Shown here one piece after another: positions 45,595 to 57,067 of a DNA stretch of 64,000 nucleotides. Below the pieces are notes generated by a model. That model searched no databases, had not been told where the DNA came from, and saw nothing but the letters and a program-made list of their open reading frames with translations. Source of the DNA: Paralvinella palmiformis (taxonomy: Eukaryota > Annelida > Polychaeta > Terebellida > Alvinellidae); the NCBI GenBank assembly GCA_025642065.1, contig JAODUP010001120.1:65001-129000 (forward strand), in the 5' to 3' direction. A program made the position numbers and the translations under genes. Positions within the stretch are counted from its first letter, which is position 1, and each line of letters opens with the position of its first letter.

Positions 45595-46065
45595 ATGATC
45601 GGTCTGTGGTTTGCGGGTCAGTGAAGCCATGTAGTAGCATGGAACAAGAAGTGTAATTCACTAATTGTTTGTAAATTTACGTTTTGGGGGATTCACAGAA
45701 CTAAATCGATCTACAAGTTCTTGTAGCAGTTTCATTTTTATTAAACATAACGTAGAAATATTTTTACTAATAGATAAGATTATTTGTATGGGGAAAATTG
45801 ACAGTTTATTTTTGACTGAAAAAATTACATGTTCTTGAAAATAAATGATCAAGTTGGGAACTTTAATAGACATGTTATCAATATATGAAACATATTGTGA
45901 TCTCCGTCATCTCACAATTGGTAAAAAAATATTTTATCAAATGGTTCAGCGAGCTCGGCGAAATGCGACCCGCAAACGGACGTTCGCTAGATGGAGCAGT
46001 CGTCGTGGAAATTGTCTATTTCGCAAACATGATTCCGATAAAACCATTAATCACGACGTTATGAC
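45595..46065 (+). repeat. Interspersed repeat R1, copy 2
   Basis: Fuller copy of R1. An ORF running through it (45845-46177) owes its start to this repeat and shows no recognisable domain. Confidence 0.75.
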
Positions 46066-46489
46066 TGATATTTACAACAGCACCAACGCTGACGTTCTTG
46101 ATCCAAAGAAGCCATTTCACATTCTAGACCACGGTATTACTGTTCTGATCAGATCTGATGTTATTAGCAGAACCTAATTCAGATGAATAACCGTTAGAAT
46201 CGCTCCTTAGACAGACCCGGATGTGTATCAAGCTTCTATGTTAAGTGTTGGGTATGGTTCGTTTTAGAACATCCAACACTCAAACGAACACAGCTTCTAC
46301 AGTTCTAACAGAGATTTATAATGAAAGAAAGAAGCTGCTCCAAATATAATAATAAAGAGATACATGAAGCAGTGTCAGATAATAAAGCTATTAGACAGTG
46401 AAGAGAATATTATTTTCTGTGTATTTAAAGATAAAACCAAATTTCATAAGTATAAATCAGAATAAATTCAGATCAATACTAATAGCAGC

Positions 46490-46775
46490 GATATAACACG
46501 ACTCAATCCAATAGCAACATACAACACGACTCAATCCAATAGCAACATACAACACGACTCAACCCAATAGCAACATACAACACGACTCAACCCAATAGCA
46601 ACATACAACACGACTCAACCCAATAACAACATACAACACGACTCAACCCAATAACAACATACAACACGACTCAACCCAATAGCAACATACAACACGACTC
46701 AACCCAATAGCAACATACAACACGACTCAACCCAATAGCAACATACAACACGACTCAACCCAATAGCAACGATCG
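46490..46775. repeat. 28-bp minisatellite, about 10 units
   Basis: Unit includes ACACGACTCAACCCAATAGC followed by AACATACA. Early units have TCCAAT; two middle units have AATAACAAC. It directly follows a 60-bp sequence that also occurs at 5155-5214. Confidence 0.9.
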
Positions 46776-46814
46776 GTTTCGATCTATTCAAGTCTTCATT
46801 AGGTTACATATAAT

Positions 46815-47100
46815 GTCTAATGTTACTTCTTATTGTTGTAGTCTGGGTAGAGATCCCTGGCTGTCGCCTATTGGACACAGCCACCTGGTGTTGACTTCTG
46901 TTATTATGACGATGGCGAACTGGGAGTTGTTTAACATGGTGGCACCTCAGTTTAATATAAAAGTCACGTTCGGAGGAGAAAAAACCTTACTAAAATCTCC
47001 TCCTACTATAATGTCGCGGCCGGGATACGAACATCCGCCTTCCGAACAGCATGGACTATGGATACGGAAGTCCCACGCTCTTACCCACTAGTCCATAGGG
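46815..47100 (-). mobile_element. tRNA-derived SINE with I-like LINE 3' end, family T2
   Basis: On the - strand a tRNA-like head (GGACTAGTGGGTAAGAGCGT as A box, GATGTTCGTATCCCGGCC as B box) is followed by a body unlike T1. The 3' end GGCGACAGCCAGGGATCT corresponds to GCGACAGCCTGGGGATAC at the end of the I-like LINE. It lies between a 28-bp minisatellite and the second I-like LINE remnant. Confidence 0.7.
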
Positions 47101-47880
47101 GGTCTGATCTATCCTTGGTATGTGTAGGGATCTTTCTGGAGAAGTGGAGTTATGATGTATGTGGTGGGGTGATTGGGAGTATCCCGATTTCTTTCGGAAG
47201 CCAGGCAGCCGTGATTGACCATGATGCGTCGTTGAAGAATCTGGGATATTTTTGTGTTTCTTCTTAGATACCGTGTATAATGACGGTCTGAATATCGATG
47301 CTGTTAGCTATGTGGTCTGAGGTGAGTCTTTCATTTTGGTGCAAGTGTGTAGCTGAGAATAGCTGATGAGACACGATGAGCGGATTTCTGTACCTTCTGT
47401 TGTTCCTGTTGACTTTTGTGAGGCATTCTGGAGGAGGTTGTGGCACTGTCTAGGACCGAGTGGAGTGTCTGATTTTGGGTATAGATTTTGTCTGCTGCTA
47501 TTAGGTCCTCCTCTGCCTTGTTGTATAATTACTTAGGAAGTGTTTTGATTAGTTCCTTTGATCCTTGATTTGGTACATATCTTCGTATGGGCATGGTTCT
47601 ATAGAACGGGACTGTTATCTCTGTTGGTGGAGTCTGGGTGGAAGTAAATAGTACTGCTCTAGTCTTTTCTTCTCCTTTGCCGAAGGTTTCCTGGAAATAA
47701 AAATCGGGAATTTGACTGGGATAATTTGTGATTACATATCTTAAATTCCGAGTCGGTGGCGCCATCAGGGTATACTTGACCGGCTTCTTCTGGGGTTCTT
47801 CTATTTGTAGGATAGAATCCCTAATCTCCAGGATTGTCGTCTTCAGGAGCGTGGAACCATCCCTGGTGTGCTTCACCTCG
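47100..47880 (-). mobile_element. Second I-like LINE remnant (ORF1 and endonuclease pieces)
   Basis: The - strand encodes an ORF1 stretch (HTRDGSTLLKTTILEIRDSI ... ELIKTLPK, stop, LYNKAEEDLIA) homologous to the ORF1 tail at 44.7-45.0 kb, and LTSDHIANSIDIQTVII (47280-47330), matching the LTSDHIAT endonuclease motif of the first copy. The RT is absent, so a large internal deletion joined the two parts. It abuts a SINE carrying an I-like 3' end (46815-47100). Confidence 0.6.
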
Positions 47881-49110
47881 AAGTTGAGTCTCAGGTATTC
47901 TGAATTAGCTGAAGGCGATTCATGTTATAATCAGATATGCCATATAACAGGGAGTTACAATAGTCTATACGAGATGTAACAAAGGCATGGACTACAGTTA
48001 CAAGTGATTCTTGTGTCAAGAATGCTTTTAAACAGTGGATGTTCTTAAGATGTTAGTAGGCAGCTCGGCATACTGATGTGACATGTTCATGCATGTTAAT
48101 ACATTGGTCAAAAATAATCCCTAGATTTTTTACTGACCCATTAGGGGTAATTGAAGATGCGCCCATCTGTAATGCTGGTGTCTTTGTGGATTTAACACAA
48201 TGTGGTGATGCCAAATATATAATATTTGTTGTATTATCATTTAGTTTTAGAAGATTTTGAGTCAACCCTAGCCGAATATCAGCAATAAAATGTTCTAAAT
48301 TTAACTCATTGTCAGGTTCCAGTGATATATACAGCTGTGTGTCATCAGCATGCAAGTGATATGTAACTTATCGATGCGCAATGATCCCAAGTGGACGGGT
48401 ATACATTGTGAAAACCAGAGGACCAAGAACTGAACCCTGTGGTACACCAGATAACAAAAACTGAATGTCAGATAAAATACCATGAACAGACACTCTCTGG
48501 GAGCGTTGTGCCAGATAGGATCTAAACCATTCAAGTATTTTACCTGACAGACCAAACATGTCTTTTAACCTACAGAAAAGTACATTATGGTCAACTGTAT
48601 CAAATGCATCAGACATGTCCAGAAGAACAAGCATTACTGGCTTACCTTGAACAATTGACATCATAATATCATTTTTCACCCTAATCAATGATGTCAGTCT
48701 CTATAAAAGGCTCAAATATATCCATCATGGATATGAAGGACTCTTCTATCAATGGCTTACCCTGTGATAAGGTGCTGGAATGGAACCCACTATGTATATT
48801 TAATATTGTTTCACAGAAGAAGTTATTAAAACAATGGGACATATCTTTTTCTGAGTTTATATTATTTGGAAGGACAGTTTGACTTTTATGTAATACTTTA
48901 TACACAACACTGAAAACAGGCCTTTGATTTCCCTTTGATGCTTTGATCTTTTTATTATAATATTCAGATTTAGCAGAGGCAAGGGTATTTTAACTAGAAT
49001 TTTACTGACCTTGGGTTTCATACTTCAAAGAATCACGGAGAAGAATGCCGACCCGTCCCACCTTTCTTGTGAATCCGAGCTGCATGATGAAATGATTATC
49101 CAGCTGGAGT
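47880..49110 (-). mobile_element. CR1-like LINE fragment with RT remnants
   Basis: Degenerate LINE on the - strand. From upstream it holds an endonuclease piece (VGRVGILLRDSLKYE, 49010-49060), a linker (VLPNNINSEKDMSHCFNNFF, about 48800-48870), RT blocks at 48368-48688 (LLDMSDAFDTVDH with the first Asp; LSGVPQGSVLGPLVF), and YHLHADDTQLYIS (48320-48360), the F/Y/H-ADD active site with a substituted first residue. The downstream thumb (SVKNLGIIFDQCINMHEHV and on) reaches about 47900. Frameshifts, a stop and deletions between blocks show it is dead. Confidence 0.82.
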
Positions 49111-50197
49111 GAATCCGGGACATTTAGCCAACGGACATTTAGCCAACAGACACTTAGCCGACGGTCATTTAGCCAATATTTGCAGGGGGGACATTGAGTT
49201 TTCATAAATATAGTTGTTTCAATAAATACAAAACATTGTATGTAACTGTATAATTGTAATTCATTGTACAAATGTAACAAACACAAAGTGATGTCTTATA
49301 TTCTAAAACTTCAAACACGGATGTTACATATAGTCTACAGCTGTTATATTCAATCTTCATAGTGTATGTAATTTAATTTTATTCAATTCATTGTACGAAT
49401 GTAATGATCACAAACAAATGTCTCATACTCTAAAATTTGAAAACACAAACATTGCATATAATACATTCTTTATTTCTGACATGTTGTCTATAGGTGTACA
49501 TTGTCAATATTCCTATTATTAAGTCTACATCGTATACTTTTAATATATTTGTTTGTGTTATCTATATTGTTTACATATTTTATATTTCTTAACTGGGCGC
49601 TAAGTATAAATATACTTAAATAAAATATTGAGTCATTTAAGAACAGAAAAAACCATAGCGAGCCATAATAATCTTATTTAAATTTATCGCTCAAATAACG
49701 ACACGAGTATTTCTTTATAGTGTCTGTAATGAACAAACATCAAAATGCTCAATGGCTTCAATGCCATTCCATGTCTTGCGTACGGTTATTGAATTTTGGT
49801 TTAAATACGGACGTATATCTGTATGATTTAAAAATGTGTCACACAAACTACCAGTATGTCACGAACTGGATAATCATATTCTCGTTTATCCCACATATTA
49901 TCTTGCAACAAACCTTGTCGGATCAACAAAATCTGACTGTATATAAAACAGAATGACTGTAAATGAAGCCAGATCTAATTGCCCTGGGGCCCTTTTATCC
50001 TACTAGCTTATAGAAGCCACTGGTTCTAGGTGAAAGAAGTTAAGTGTCATTGGGGATGGTCTGGTCAACTTGAAGGTACACCAAACAGAGGCACTGTAAA
50101 CAAAGCTGGATCTATTTGCACTAGGTGACCCATTTATTTGATAGTGTCTTTCACATACATGCATTTTTATTAGCACACTACTCAATATTTGGAGTAC

Positions 50198-50430
50198 GGA
50201 CAATTGCTCACCCGGACAGTTGCTCACCAGACAGTTGCTCACCTGGACACTTGCTCACCAAGCCAATGAAAAAGTGGACACTTGCTCACCAGTGAATCTC
50301 TGAACTTTAATTCCCTAATAATTGGTAATATTTATCCCAATAATTATATAGGTAATAAGATGCTAAGAAATATATTTCTGAATTAAAAATCATTTAATTT
50401 TTTTAAATTTTTCCTGGTGAGCAACTGTCC
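50198..50430. mobile_element. Nested unit with inverted GGACAGTTGCTCACC repeats
   Basis: Five copies of a 15-bp motif (GGACAGTTGCTCACC and variants) lie at 50198-50290 and an inverted copy GGTGAGCAACTGTCC at 50416-50430, enclosing about 125 bp of AT-rich DNA. The motif has the same length and the same GGACA start as the motif of the enclosing unit but a different remainder. Confidence 0.55.
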
Positions 50431-50669
50431 TACACCCTAATATTTGACACATGAATGTCAACATGAATAGTAGGAATATAACAAAATTATGACATTTATT
50501 GTTCTTCTGCACACAAAGTGAATATTGTCTATCTGAATAGTTAAATAGTCTAATTCAGCACTGCCTCTGAGAATCCTATAGCAGAATACCATCTTAAAAG
50601 CTTTACTGTTGCATAGAAGATTGTGCACTTTAGTGTGAATATTTACAAAGTTTGAAAATATTCACTCAC

Positions 50670-50839
50670 TTGATGCTGATGAAACTGAATCCATTGAACA
50701 TTTTGTGTAATGGACTATTATTAGCTTGCTGATGATCACACTTTTTGCACTTTGCACATTTCTTATTTCCAACGGCAACATGTAAAAAATGTTCCCAAGT
50801 GGAATTCTCTGGCCTTCCACCTTTATACAGTACTAAAGG
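50670..50839 (-). CDS. Possible exon encoding a Cys-rich, BED-finger-like segment
   Basis: The - strand frame is open between an acceptor (GATATCCAG|CCTTTAG) and a donor (ATCAA|GTGAGTG). It reads PLVLYKGGRPENSTWEHFLH and VAVGNKKCAKCKKCDHQQAN, then NSPLHKMFNGFS. W-x-x-F followed by C-x2-C-x2-C and a later His is reminiscent of the BED zinc finger of hAT-type transposases, but the usual second His is not clear. It could be a transposon exon or chance; I do not name a gene. Confidence 0.35.
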
Positions 50840-51599
50840 CTGGATATCAAATAATAATCACAGTATTAGTTCAATAATTTAAGCCAACATGCAGGTATGT
50901 ATCAATGTGATATAACACTATGATCACGAGAAAGTATAACACTGCTTCAAATTAAATTCAGACTGGCTTTCTATACTGAGGTAAAATGAAGTCACATTTT
51001 AAAACTATGATATATCACCTGGGTTATACAGTCACATCTTAACAACATTACAATACATGTAAGTGTCAACATTGGATAGAGGATTATTCTGAGACTAGTA
51101 GATTATCTGCCGTATATACAAGTAGTAATTACCCACATACCAGATATAGTTAAGTAGTTAACGGTGTTAATAAAGTCTGTGTAAAAAACCTCCCAACCCT
51201 GACATATCATTATTTATATTTATGTATAATAACGGAGAAAACAGTATACATTAATATAACTATACAAATTGTACAAAAAGCAGCAATAATTATTATGTTG
51301 CTAACATCTTATCTAAAGATAGGCCTATATTTGCAACATCGATAAAGAAAACATAATATTAATAGAGCATACACAAACTCAAAAATATAACAATATACAT
51401 GTAGATGTAAGATGAAAATTTTGAATGTTGGCTAAATGTCCCCCTGCAAATATTGGCTAAATGTCCGTTGGCTAAATGTCCGCTGGCTAAGTGTCCGTTG
51501 GCTAAATGTCTGTTGGCTAAATGTCCCCCTGCAAATATTGGCTAAATGTCCGTTGGCTAAATGTCCGTTGGCTAGATGTCAGTAAGGTTTCATTAAAAA

Positions 51600-51602
<3 letters not shown>

Positions 51603-51682
<80 letters not shown>
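51603..51682. repeat. (AC)n-(AT)n microsatellite
   Basis: It directly follows the right end of the 49118-51580 unit. Confidence 0.95.
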
Positions 51683-51687
<5 letters not shown>

Positions 51688-52029
51688 GCATTAAATAAGC
51701 TGCACAATATGACGCACCCATGATAATTAAAAACAGCTGCTATAAGACTTGTTCAAAATACAAAATGAATTGAATATTCATCTAGAACATATAAGTATAC
51801 CAATTCTATTTTGTACAATACCTCATACAGTAGTCTAATTCACAATCAAATTATATGCCAACAAAATAGCACTCTGCCAAAAGTTTGAATAGTTTCATGG
51901 ACGGCCAATCAAATTAATATTTTACATTATTTTGGTCAAAATATTATTAATATAGTCAAATTTATAAGACATATTCCTCAAAATAACAAAAGTGCATAAT
52001 ATGTCCATAGCTGCAAACGTATGAATAAT

Positions 52030-52449
52030 ATCTATAGTAACAGACTCCAGTCCAAAATAAGTATATTAGCTACCACACTTATCCTGTAACTGTACATCTC
52101 TAGGTGTATGCAATAGAGTGCAATCATCTTTTGGAACACGGTGACAATGTCGTCTAAGGATTCCAATCGCTTCTTGAAAAACAGTTCTTGTACATACATT
52201 TCTTACTACCCAGTCTGCAAAGTCCTTTCCAATATCAAAGTCTTCACCATCATCATCTGACAAATTCTCAGATCTATAACTAGATATCACATCGTTAGAG
52301 TTGTCTGATTCCTGATCATTTGTATCACCACTGTTGTTATTAGAATCCTGGTGTGTTGTTGTCATCTCTACCATCCACATGACAAGATGAGTCATTATCA
52401 CCTTTCTCATGTACACTACAACACTAGCACCTACTAAATAAGGTATCAT
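52030..52449 (-). pseudogene. Remnant of a repeated, transposon-associated gene family
   Basis: The - strand ORF 52449-52066 encodes an Asp/Asn/Ser-rich stretch (SDDDGEDFDIGKDFADWVV) then TVFQEAIGILRRHCHRVPKD and CTLLHTPRDVQLQDKCGS. An in-frame TAA follows, and the same frame continues YTYFGLESVTIDI. The order [LV]PKD-x2-TLL-x-TPR ... Y-x-YFG-[LI]-E is a pattern I recall from multicopy transposase-domain proteins of molluscs and cnidarians. The stop inside the conserved block suggests a dead copy. The true start and function are unknown. Confidence 0.45.
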
Positions 52450-52651
52450 GCAATATAACTAATCACCTTCATAAGATATACTTAAAGTCTGTAGATTGAA
52501 TAAACTACAAATTATTTTATTTCCAGTTTACGCGCACATATTACGAGTGAAGTTAATAATTGTCGATAAAGAGTAAAAAACATCTTGAGGGACTAGCTTA
52601 GTACCTTTATTATGTTGTAAATGTGTGTATTAAACACACTTAGATGTTCAA

Positions 52652-52654
<3 letters not shown>

Positions 52655-52714
<60 letters not shown>
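52655..52714. repeat. (AT)n microsatellite
   Basis: Uninterrupted AT run. Confidence 0.95.
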
Positions 52715-52719
<5 letters not shown>

Positions 52720-53711
52720 TGGACTGAATTTAAATTAATTCATTTTATATTTTGTAAATAATAAATATTTTATAAATATATTAATGTATAAATAATGGAA
52801 AGTTGACTTTCAAATAATTAATTCTATTTTAAATTCAGGAAACTTTCGAAGATGTATCGTTGCGACCATTATTATAATTAAAACGCGCTTTATTGTGGAT
52901 GATATATTTCCACATCCAAGAAAAATTCTAAGAAATTTGAGAATGCACAAATGTTATACAGAGTATGCATTATACCTACATACAAGGTATTTTCGCGTGA
53001 TTAAAGAGCATACATATTATTTACATGTTATTAATTGAGCCATATTGCCATCAAATTCGACATCAGGCACACTAAATAGATGGCTTTCCTCATCTGTCGA
53101 TCAACGGTTGTTTATTTTTACAGCCTATCTCACACTTACAGTTTGAACATTTGGCTTATTTTAATATGCAAATTTAGATTCAGGGGAAACCTCTCGCATA
53201 TGACGCCATTTTCTGAAACTACGTAAGTGAAGAAACGGAAACACATAGTCATGTTATCATCGATAGTAAAACCTAAATTTCTTTATAATAAAACGATCGA
53301 TATAGACAGCATATAGGTCAGGAATATGAAATAGATATGTCATCTCTGTTCAGATTTTGTGCCCGAAACTCGTAAATTTGTATAATCCTATGACTGCGGC
53401 GAGCAAAATGTCAGAAAGTCCCGACTTAGTGATGGCACTGTTTTATAGCATCTCCGGTAGCGACGATTTCACACTATAACCTGATTGGTTGTTTTACTTA
53501 CATTACGATGACTGTTAGTAACTAGTAGAATATAATATTTACTGGTATTATAGATTTAGTACATATTAACCACAGTATATCTACACCAGCTGAGATATGA
53601 TACTCAGCTCGCTTGATTTGTGTGATGATGAGATACAAATTGGTCCATTCGTCATCTCTGTATTGATGCCGTTCTATGACATGCAATGCTAGTCATGAAC
53701 AACTCCACAAT

Positions 53712-53764
<53 letters not shown>

Positions 53765-54580
53765 CACACTGGTTATAACACGTAGTAGACACTGGGTCTA
53801 GTACGGTAGTAGACATGGTAGTAGACACTGGGTCTAGCATATAGTATATACTGGGTTTAGCACATAACAGACATACTGAGCCTAGCATATACCAAGGACT
53901 GGGTATAGCATATATAGGAGACACTGGGTCTAGCATTTAGCAGAACCTGGCTTTAGCATCTTTTCAGAATGTTAATACGGTATCGCACCATTTCTACAAT
54001 TACGATATAATTGTTCGTCTTGTGGCATTTCAGTATTTTCGGTTTTATGAAGTACAACTTATTGAAAACTTGTCAGATAAGCAAACAATAAAACATATAC
54101 ACAGAAATTCACCTATTCTGTAGATATATTTGACACAGATGTCCTGCTACACGCGAAATACGTTTCACATCTGGTGGTGCGGCTTGACGAGGTATTACGC
54201 GTCTCTGCTGAAACCCAGATGTCGACATTCGTCGTTTTCTGTGTCGATATATTTATACAGACTGATAAACCCAGTAAGAAAAACACATTTGGTTAAATGA
54301 GACAGATAAATACTAAGTAAGTCTATAAAAAAACAACGGAGATGAATGACTTGATAACAAACTTTCTTCCTTTTTGAGGCATACGAAGTAACTTTCAATC
54401 CGTTTTGTGTCAAATCCTTACAAACCTTGGAACCTTATGGTGGGCCAACAACATTCGGTTAGCCGTCTAGTTTACATTACGAACTGGCCATGGAACATCT
54501 GGCGACATCTGGCAACATCTGAATACGAAAGAAAACTCTTTATTCCATTAAATATTTAATTATCTCTAATAGAGTTATTA
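52715..54580. other. No gene recognised
   Basis: AT-rich DNA with an (AT)n run at 53716-53763 and the 53790-53945 minisatellite. No coding evidence. Confidence 0.5.
53790..53945. repeat. Degenerate minisatellite
   Basis: Repeats of AGACACTGGGTCTAGCA with variable spacers (ATATAGTA, CATAACAG), five or more units. Confidence 0.65.
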
Positions 54581-54589
54581 ACGACTGTG

Positions 54590-54670
54590 CCGATGATGCA
54601 GTAGTTACAGTACTGCCTTAAAAAGTTTCAGGTTGTGGGTTCGAACCTGGATCATACTAGCGTTTGTGGA
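54590..54670 (+). mobile_element. tRNA-like SINE head
   Basis: TGTGCCGATGATGCAGTAGT and GTTGTGGGTTCGAACCTGGA (clear B box). It directly precedes the inverted repeat family R2 at 54690 and may be part of it. Confidence 0.5.
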
Positions 54671-54689
54671 ATTTGTTTTCTTATACGGA

Positions 54690-55110
54690 AATTCCATAAT
54701 ATTGATTAGGTACAAGCCATAAAATTAATTATATTATGGATATCAATGGTGCGACAAACGCGTTCCAAATATGTTGCCGGGGGGTGTATTTATTTAGGAT
54801 TGCATAATCGAATCAACGCTGTCATCATGCGCATGCACAAGTATTACGGAACTTCGGCGTCCGCATGCGTATATCTAACGGAAATTTATTTTATTTTATC
54901 ATGACTGTATGCGAACACTGTTTTCGAACAGATATATTGATCAATTTCTTATCTTTAATAATATCGTATATGTGCCGAAAGTGTGCCAATTGGATTTGTA
55001 CACTTGGAGTAACATAATTACTTGAAATCAAAAGCTGCCAAGTCGTTCGGGAAATTCGAAGTGCAACCTCGCCAAACGTTCATGGGTAGCGTATTGGTCC
55101 TATAATTATA
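54690..55110 (+). repeat. Interspersed repeat R2, copy 2
   Basis: Matches copy 1 inverted at high identity, with an extra segment of about 120 bp (near 54840-54950) absent from copy 1. A tRNA-like head precedes it at 54590-54670. It ends at (AT)n-rich DNA. Confidence 0.78.
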
Positions 55111-55126
55111 TATATAATTAAAATAT

Positions 55127-55131
55127 ATATA

Positions 55132-55168
<37 letters not shown>

Positions 55169-55174
55169 GTGTGT

Positions 55175-55260
<86 letters not shown>
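55127..55260. repeat. (AT)n-(GT)n microsatellite
   Basis: AT run 55127-55166 then GT run 55167-55260. It directly follows repeat R2 copy 2. Confidence 0.95.
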
Positions 55261-55261
<1 letters not shown>

Positions 55262-55262
<1 letters not shown>

Positions 55263-56620
55263 AGGATACCTATAAAGAGGCAACAGGCACAGAGCATCAA
55301 TATATCTAAACATCCTTCGAGACCTACCTCCATAAATCTAAATAAAATACAACTATACATACATTAATCTAAAAATAAAATGTTCCATACCTCCACATAT
55401 TGATAAATGTGTGCGTATACCTAAGCATGTGTCTGATAACTATTCTTATTTTACCAGCAGTCATCATTAATCGATTTATCAACATCCATAGCCTCAGAGT
55501 TAATTCAGTAAACTGGTCACTTTTACAACTAACATTCCATATACGCGGTATGCGGTATGAGAATGCGACAAAAACGGAAAAACATTTAAACGCACGAGCA
55601 TGATTCCATATATGCGGCTGCGTATGCGATTTACGAATGCGACGAAATGGATCACTCCATGCAGCAATTCGTCCGAGTGCGAACACAAATCGGACGGTAG
55701 AATCCTGAATTGTACAACCCAGACATGCTTTCCCAAGAAAAGTAGGTCGAAATGGATATTCTTTTATATGGAAGCACAGAAATTGTATGATTTGAACCTT
55801 CATTCGGGAGTTTATACCTCCTTACCCTAACTACTGTGCTATAGTAACGCCCTCTAGTCTATATGACTTCACATAACTGAAAGATCAGGTTAAGAATTCT
55901 GGAATTGCTATTAATCTGGAGATAAATAAAGACAACGAACTGGTAGGTTTAAATCGAGATTCCTCATTTCAAGCATCTCCATGATGGCACAATAATTGAA
56001 TTAGAAATGTGTGATAATAATGGGAAACATTCTGGCTAATTTTGACCACTGAATCAATTTAGTTCTTAACAGAGAACCGGGATTATATGATCAATCTGAC
56101 GGCAGTACATGATGTTAATGTACTATTTTAAAGTTCTCAGCCAGAGCCTTTATCGAATATAGTAAATTTTATCGTTTCGATCCCGTTCTTTGACCAAACT
56201 GTTTGATTGTGATCCAGGAAGTATAACTTATGAAAATTTGAATGTACATCTTTAATATTATTAAACTCCGGATCTGACTTGGACATGTTCTCATGCAATA
56301 ATTGCGATCTTAGCGAAAAGGCTGTCCAATAACGACCCCCTCTTGAAGTATATCATTCATAATTGCTTATTTAAGTAGTAATTTACCCGTCAACAATCTA
56401 CCATTCTCCAATAACACACTTCTTCAATAGGGACACATGAGTATAGGGTTAAGAAGTTTGACAAATAAACATTGAACATTGAAATTATAATAATAAACAC
56501 GTTACATACCATATAGGTTATGGCCTCTAGATCGCAAATAAAAATTATAATTAACTATAACGTCCAACGTCAGATCCGGTATATTGTCATACGACTATGG
56601 CCCTATGAAAAGTACCGAAA
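55262..56620. other. No gene recognised
   Basis: ORFs on both strands at 55369-55830 overlap each other and lack domain signals. An imperfect direct repeat (CCATATACGCGGTATGCG-like, 55536 and 55604) is the only structure seen. Confidence 0.45.
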
Positions 56621-56626
56621 TCTTGC

Positions 56627-56985
56627 TTGCTTGCATTTTTGAGATTATCCCCCAGAATGTCGCTTGATCAATACAGCCTCTATGTTGTAGTGGTTGAGAC
56701 CACCCCCTCCTCCCCCACCACCCACAGGGGAGCAGTACGGAAAGATGGAGCCGAAATACCATGAGGGTGGTTACTGCCAGAGTGTTTTACGTCCTCATGG
56801 GGTTTTTAACGTCCCCCTTTATTTTTTAATAATTCAGTGGAGACGGCAGCGCCATTTAATGTCGTCAGCCACCCACGAAGTTGTGAGCCGAGAAATTAAT
56901 ATCTGGAAAAATGTCGACCTCTTGCTGAGATCGGACGTGTGACCCTTGGCACCAACGGTCGGGCGCTTAACCGCTATCTCACCGG
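56627..56985 (-). mobile_element. tRNA-derived SINE, family T1, inverted copy
   Basis: Reverse complement of the 37675-38009 element over nearly its full length: shared blocks include GGGGGACGTTAAAAACCCC, AACACTCTGGCAGT and the tRNA-like head at the right end (GATAGCGGTTAAGCGCC). Its 3' end (left side) keeps CAAGCGACATTCTGGGGGAT, matching the I-like LINE tail, and ends GCAAGCAAGC like that LINE. An ORF on the + strand here is a by-product. Confidence 0.82.
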
Positions 56986-57015
56986 AGCTCACTCTCACGG
57001 CGATCCGTTGGCATC

Positions 57016-57017
<2 letters not shown>

Positions 57018-57064
<47 letters not shown>
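57018..57064. repeat. (AT)n microsatellite
   Basis: AT run next to the head side of SINE T1 inverted copy. Confidence 0.95.

Positions 57065-57067
<3 letters not shown>

Larger units (their letters stand above)
49118..51580. mobile_element. Unclassified 2.46-kb unit bounded by inverted arrays of a 15-bp motif
   Basis: The left end (49118-49196) carries four or five copies of GGACATTTAGCCAAC and a GCAAATATT-type spacer. The right end (51428-51580) carries about nine copies of the same motif inverted (GTTGGCTAAATGTCC), with the spacer CCCTGCAAATATT present twice. The inside holds an imperfect direct repeat (49957-49998 versus 50095-50136), a smaller unit of like design (50198-50430) and a possible zinc-finger exon on the - strand (50670-50839). 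Confidence 0.6.

Noticed and set aside
45845..46177. 110-residue ORF on the + strand
   Set aside because: Begins inside repeat R1, which also occurs inverted at 11.9-12.3 kb without an open frame.
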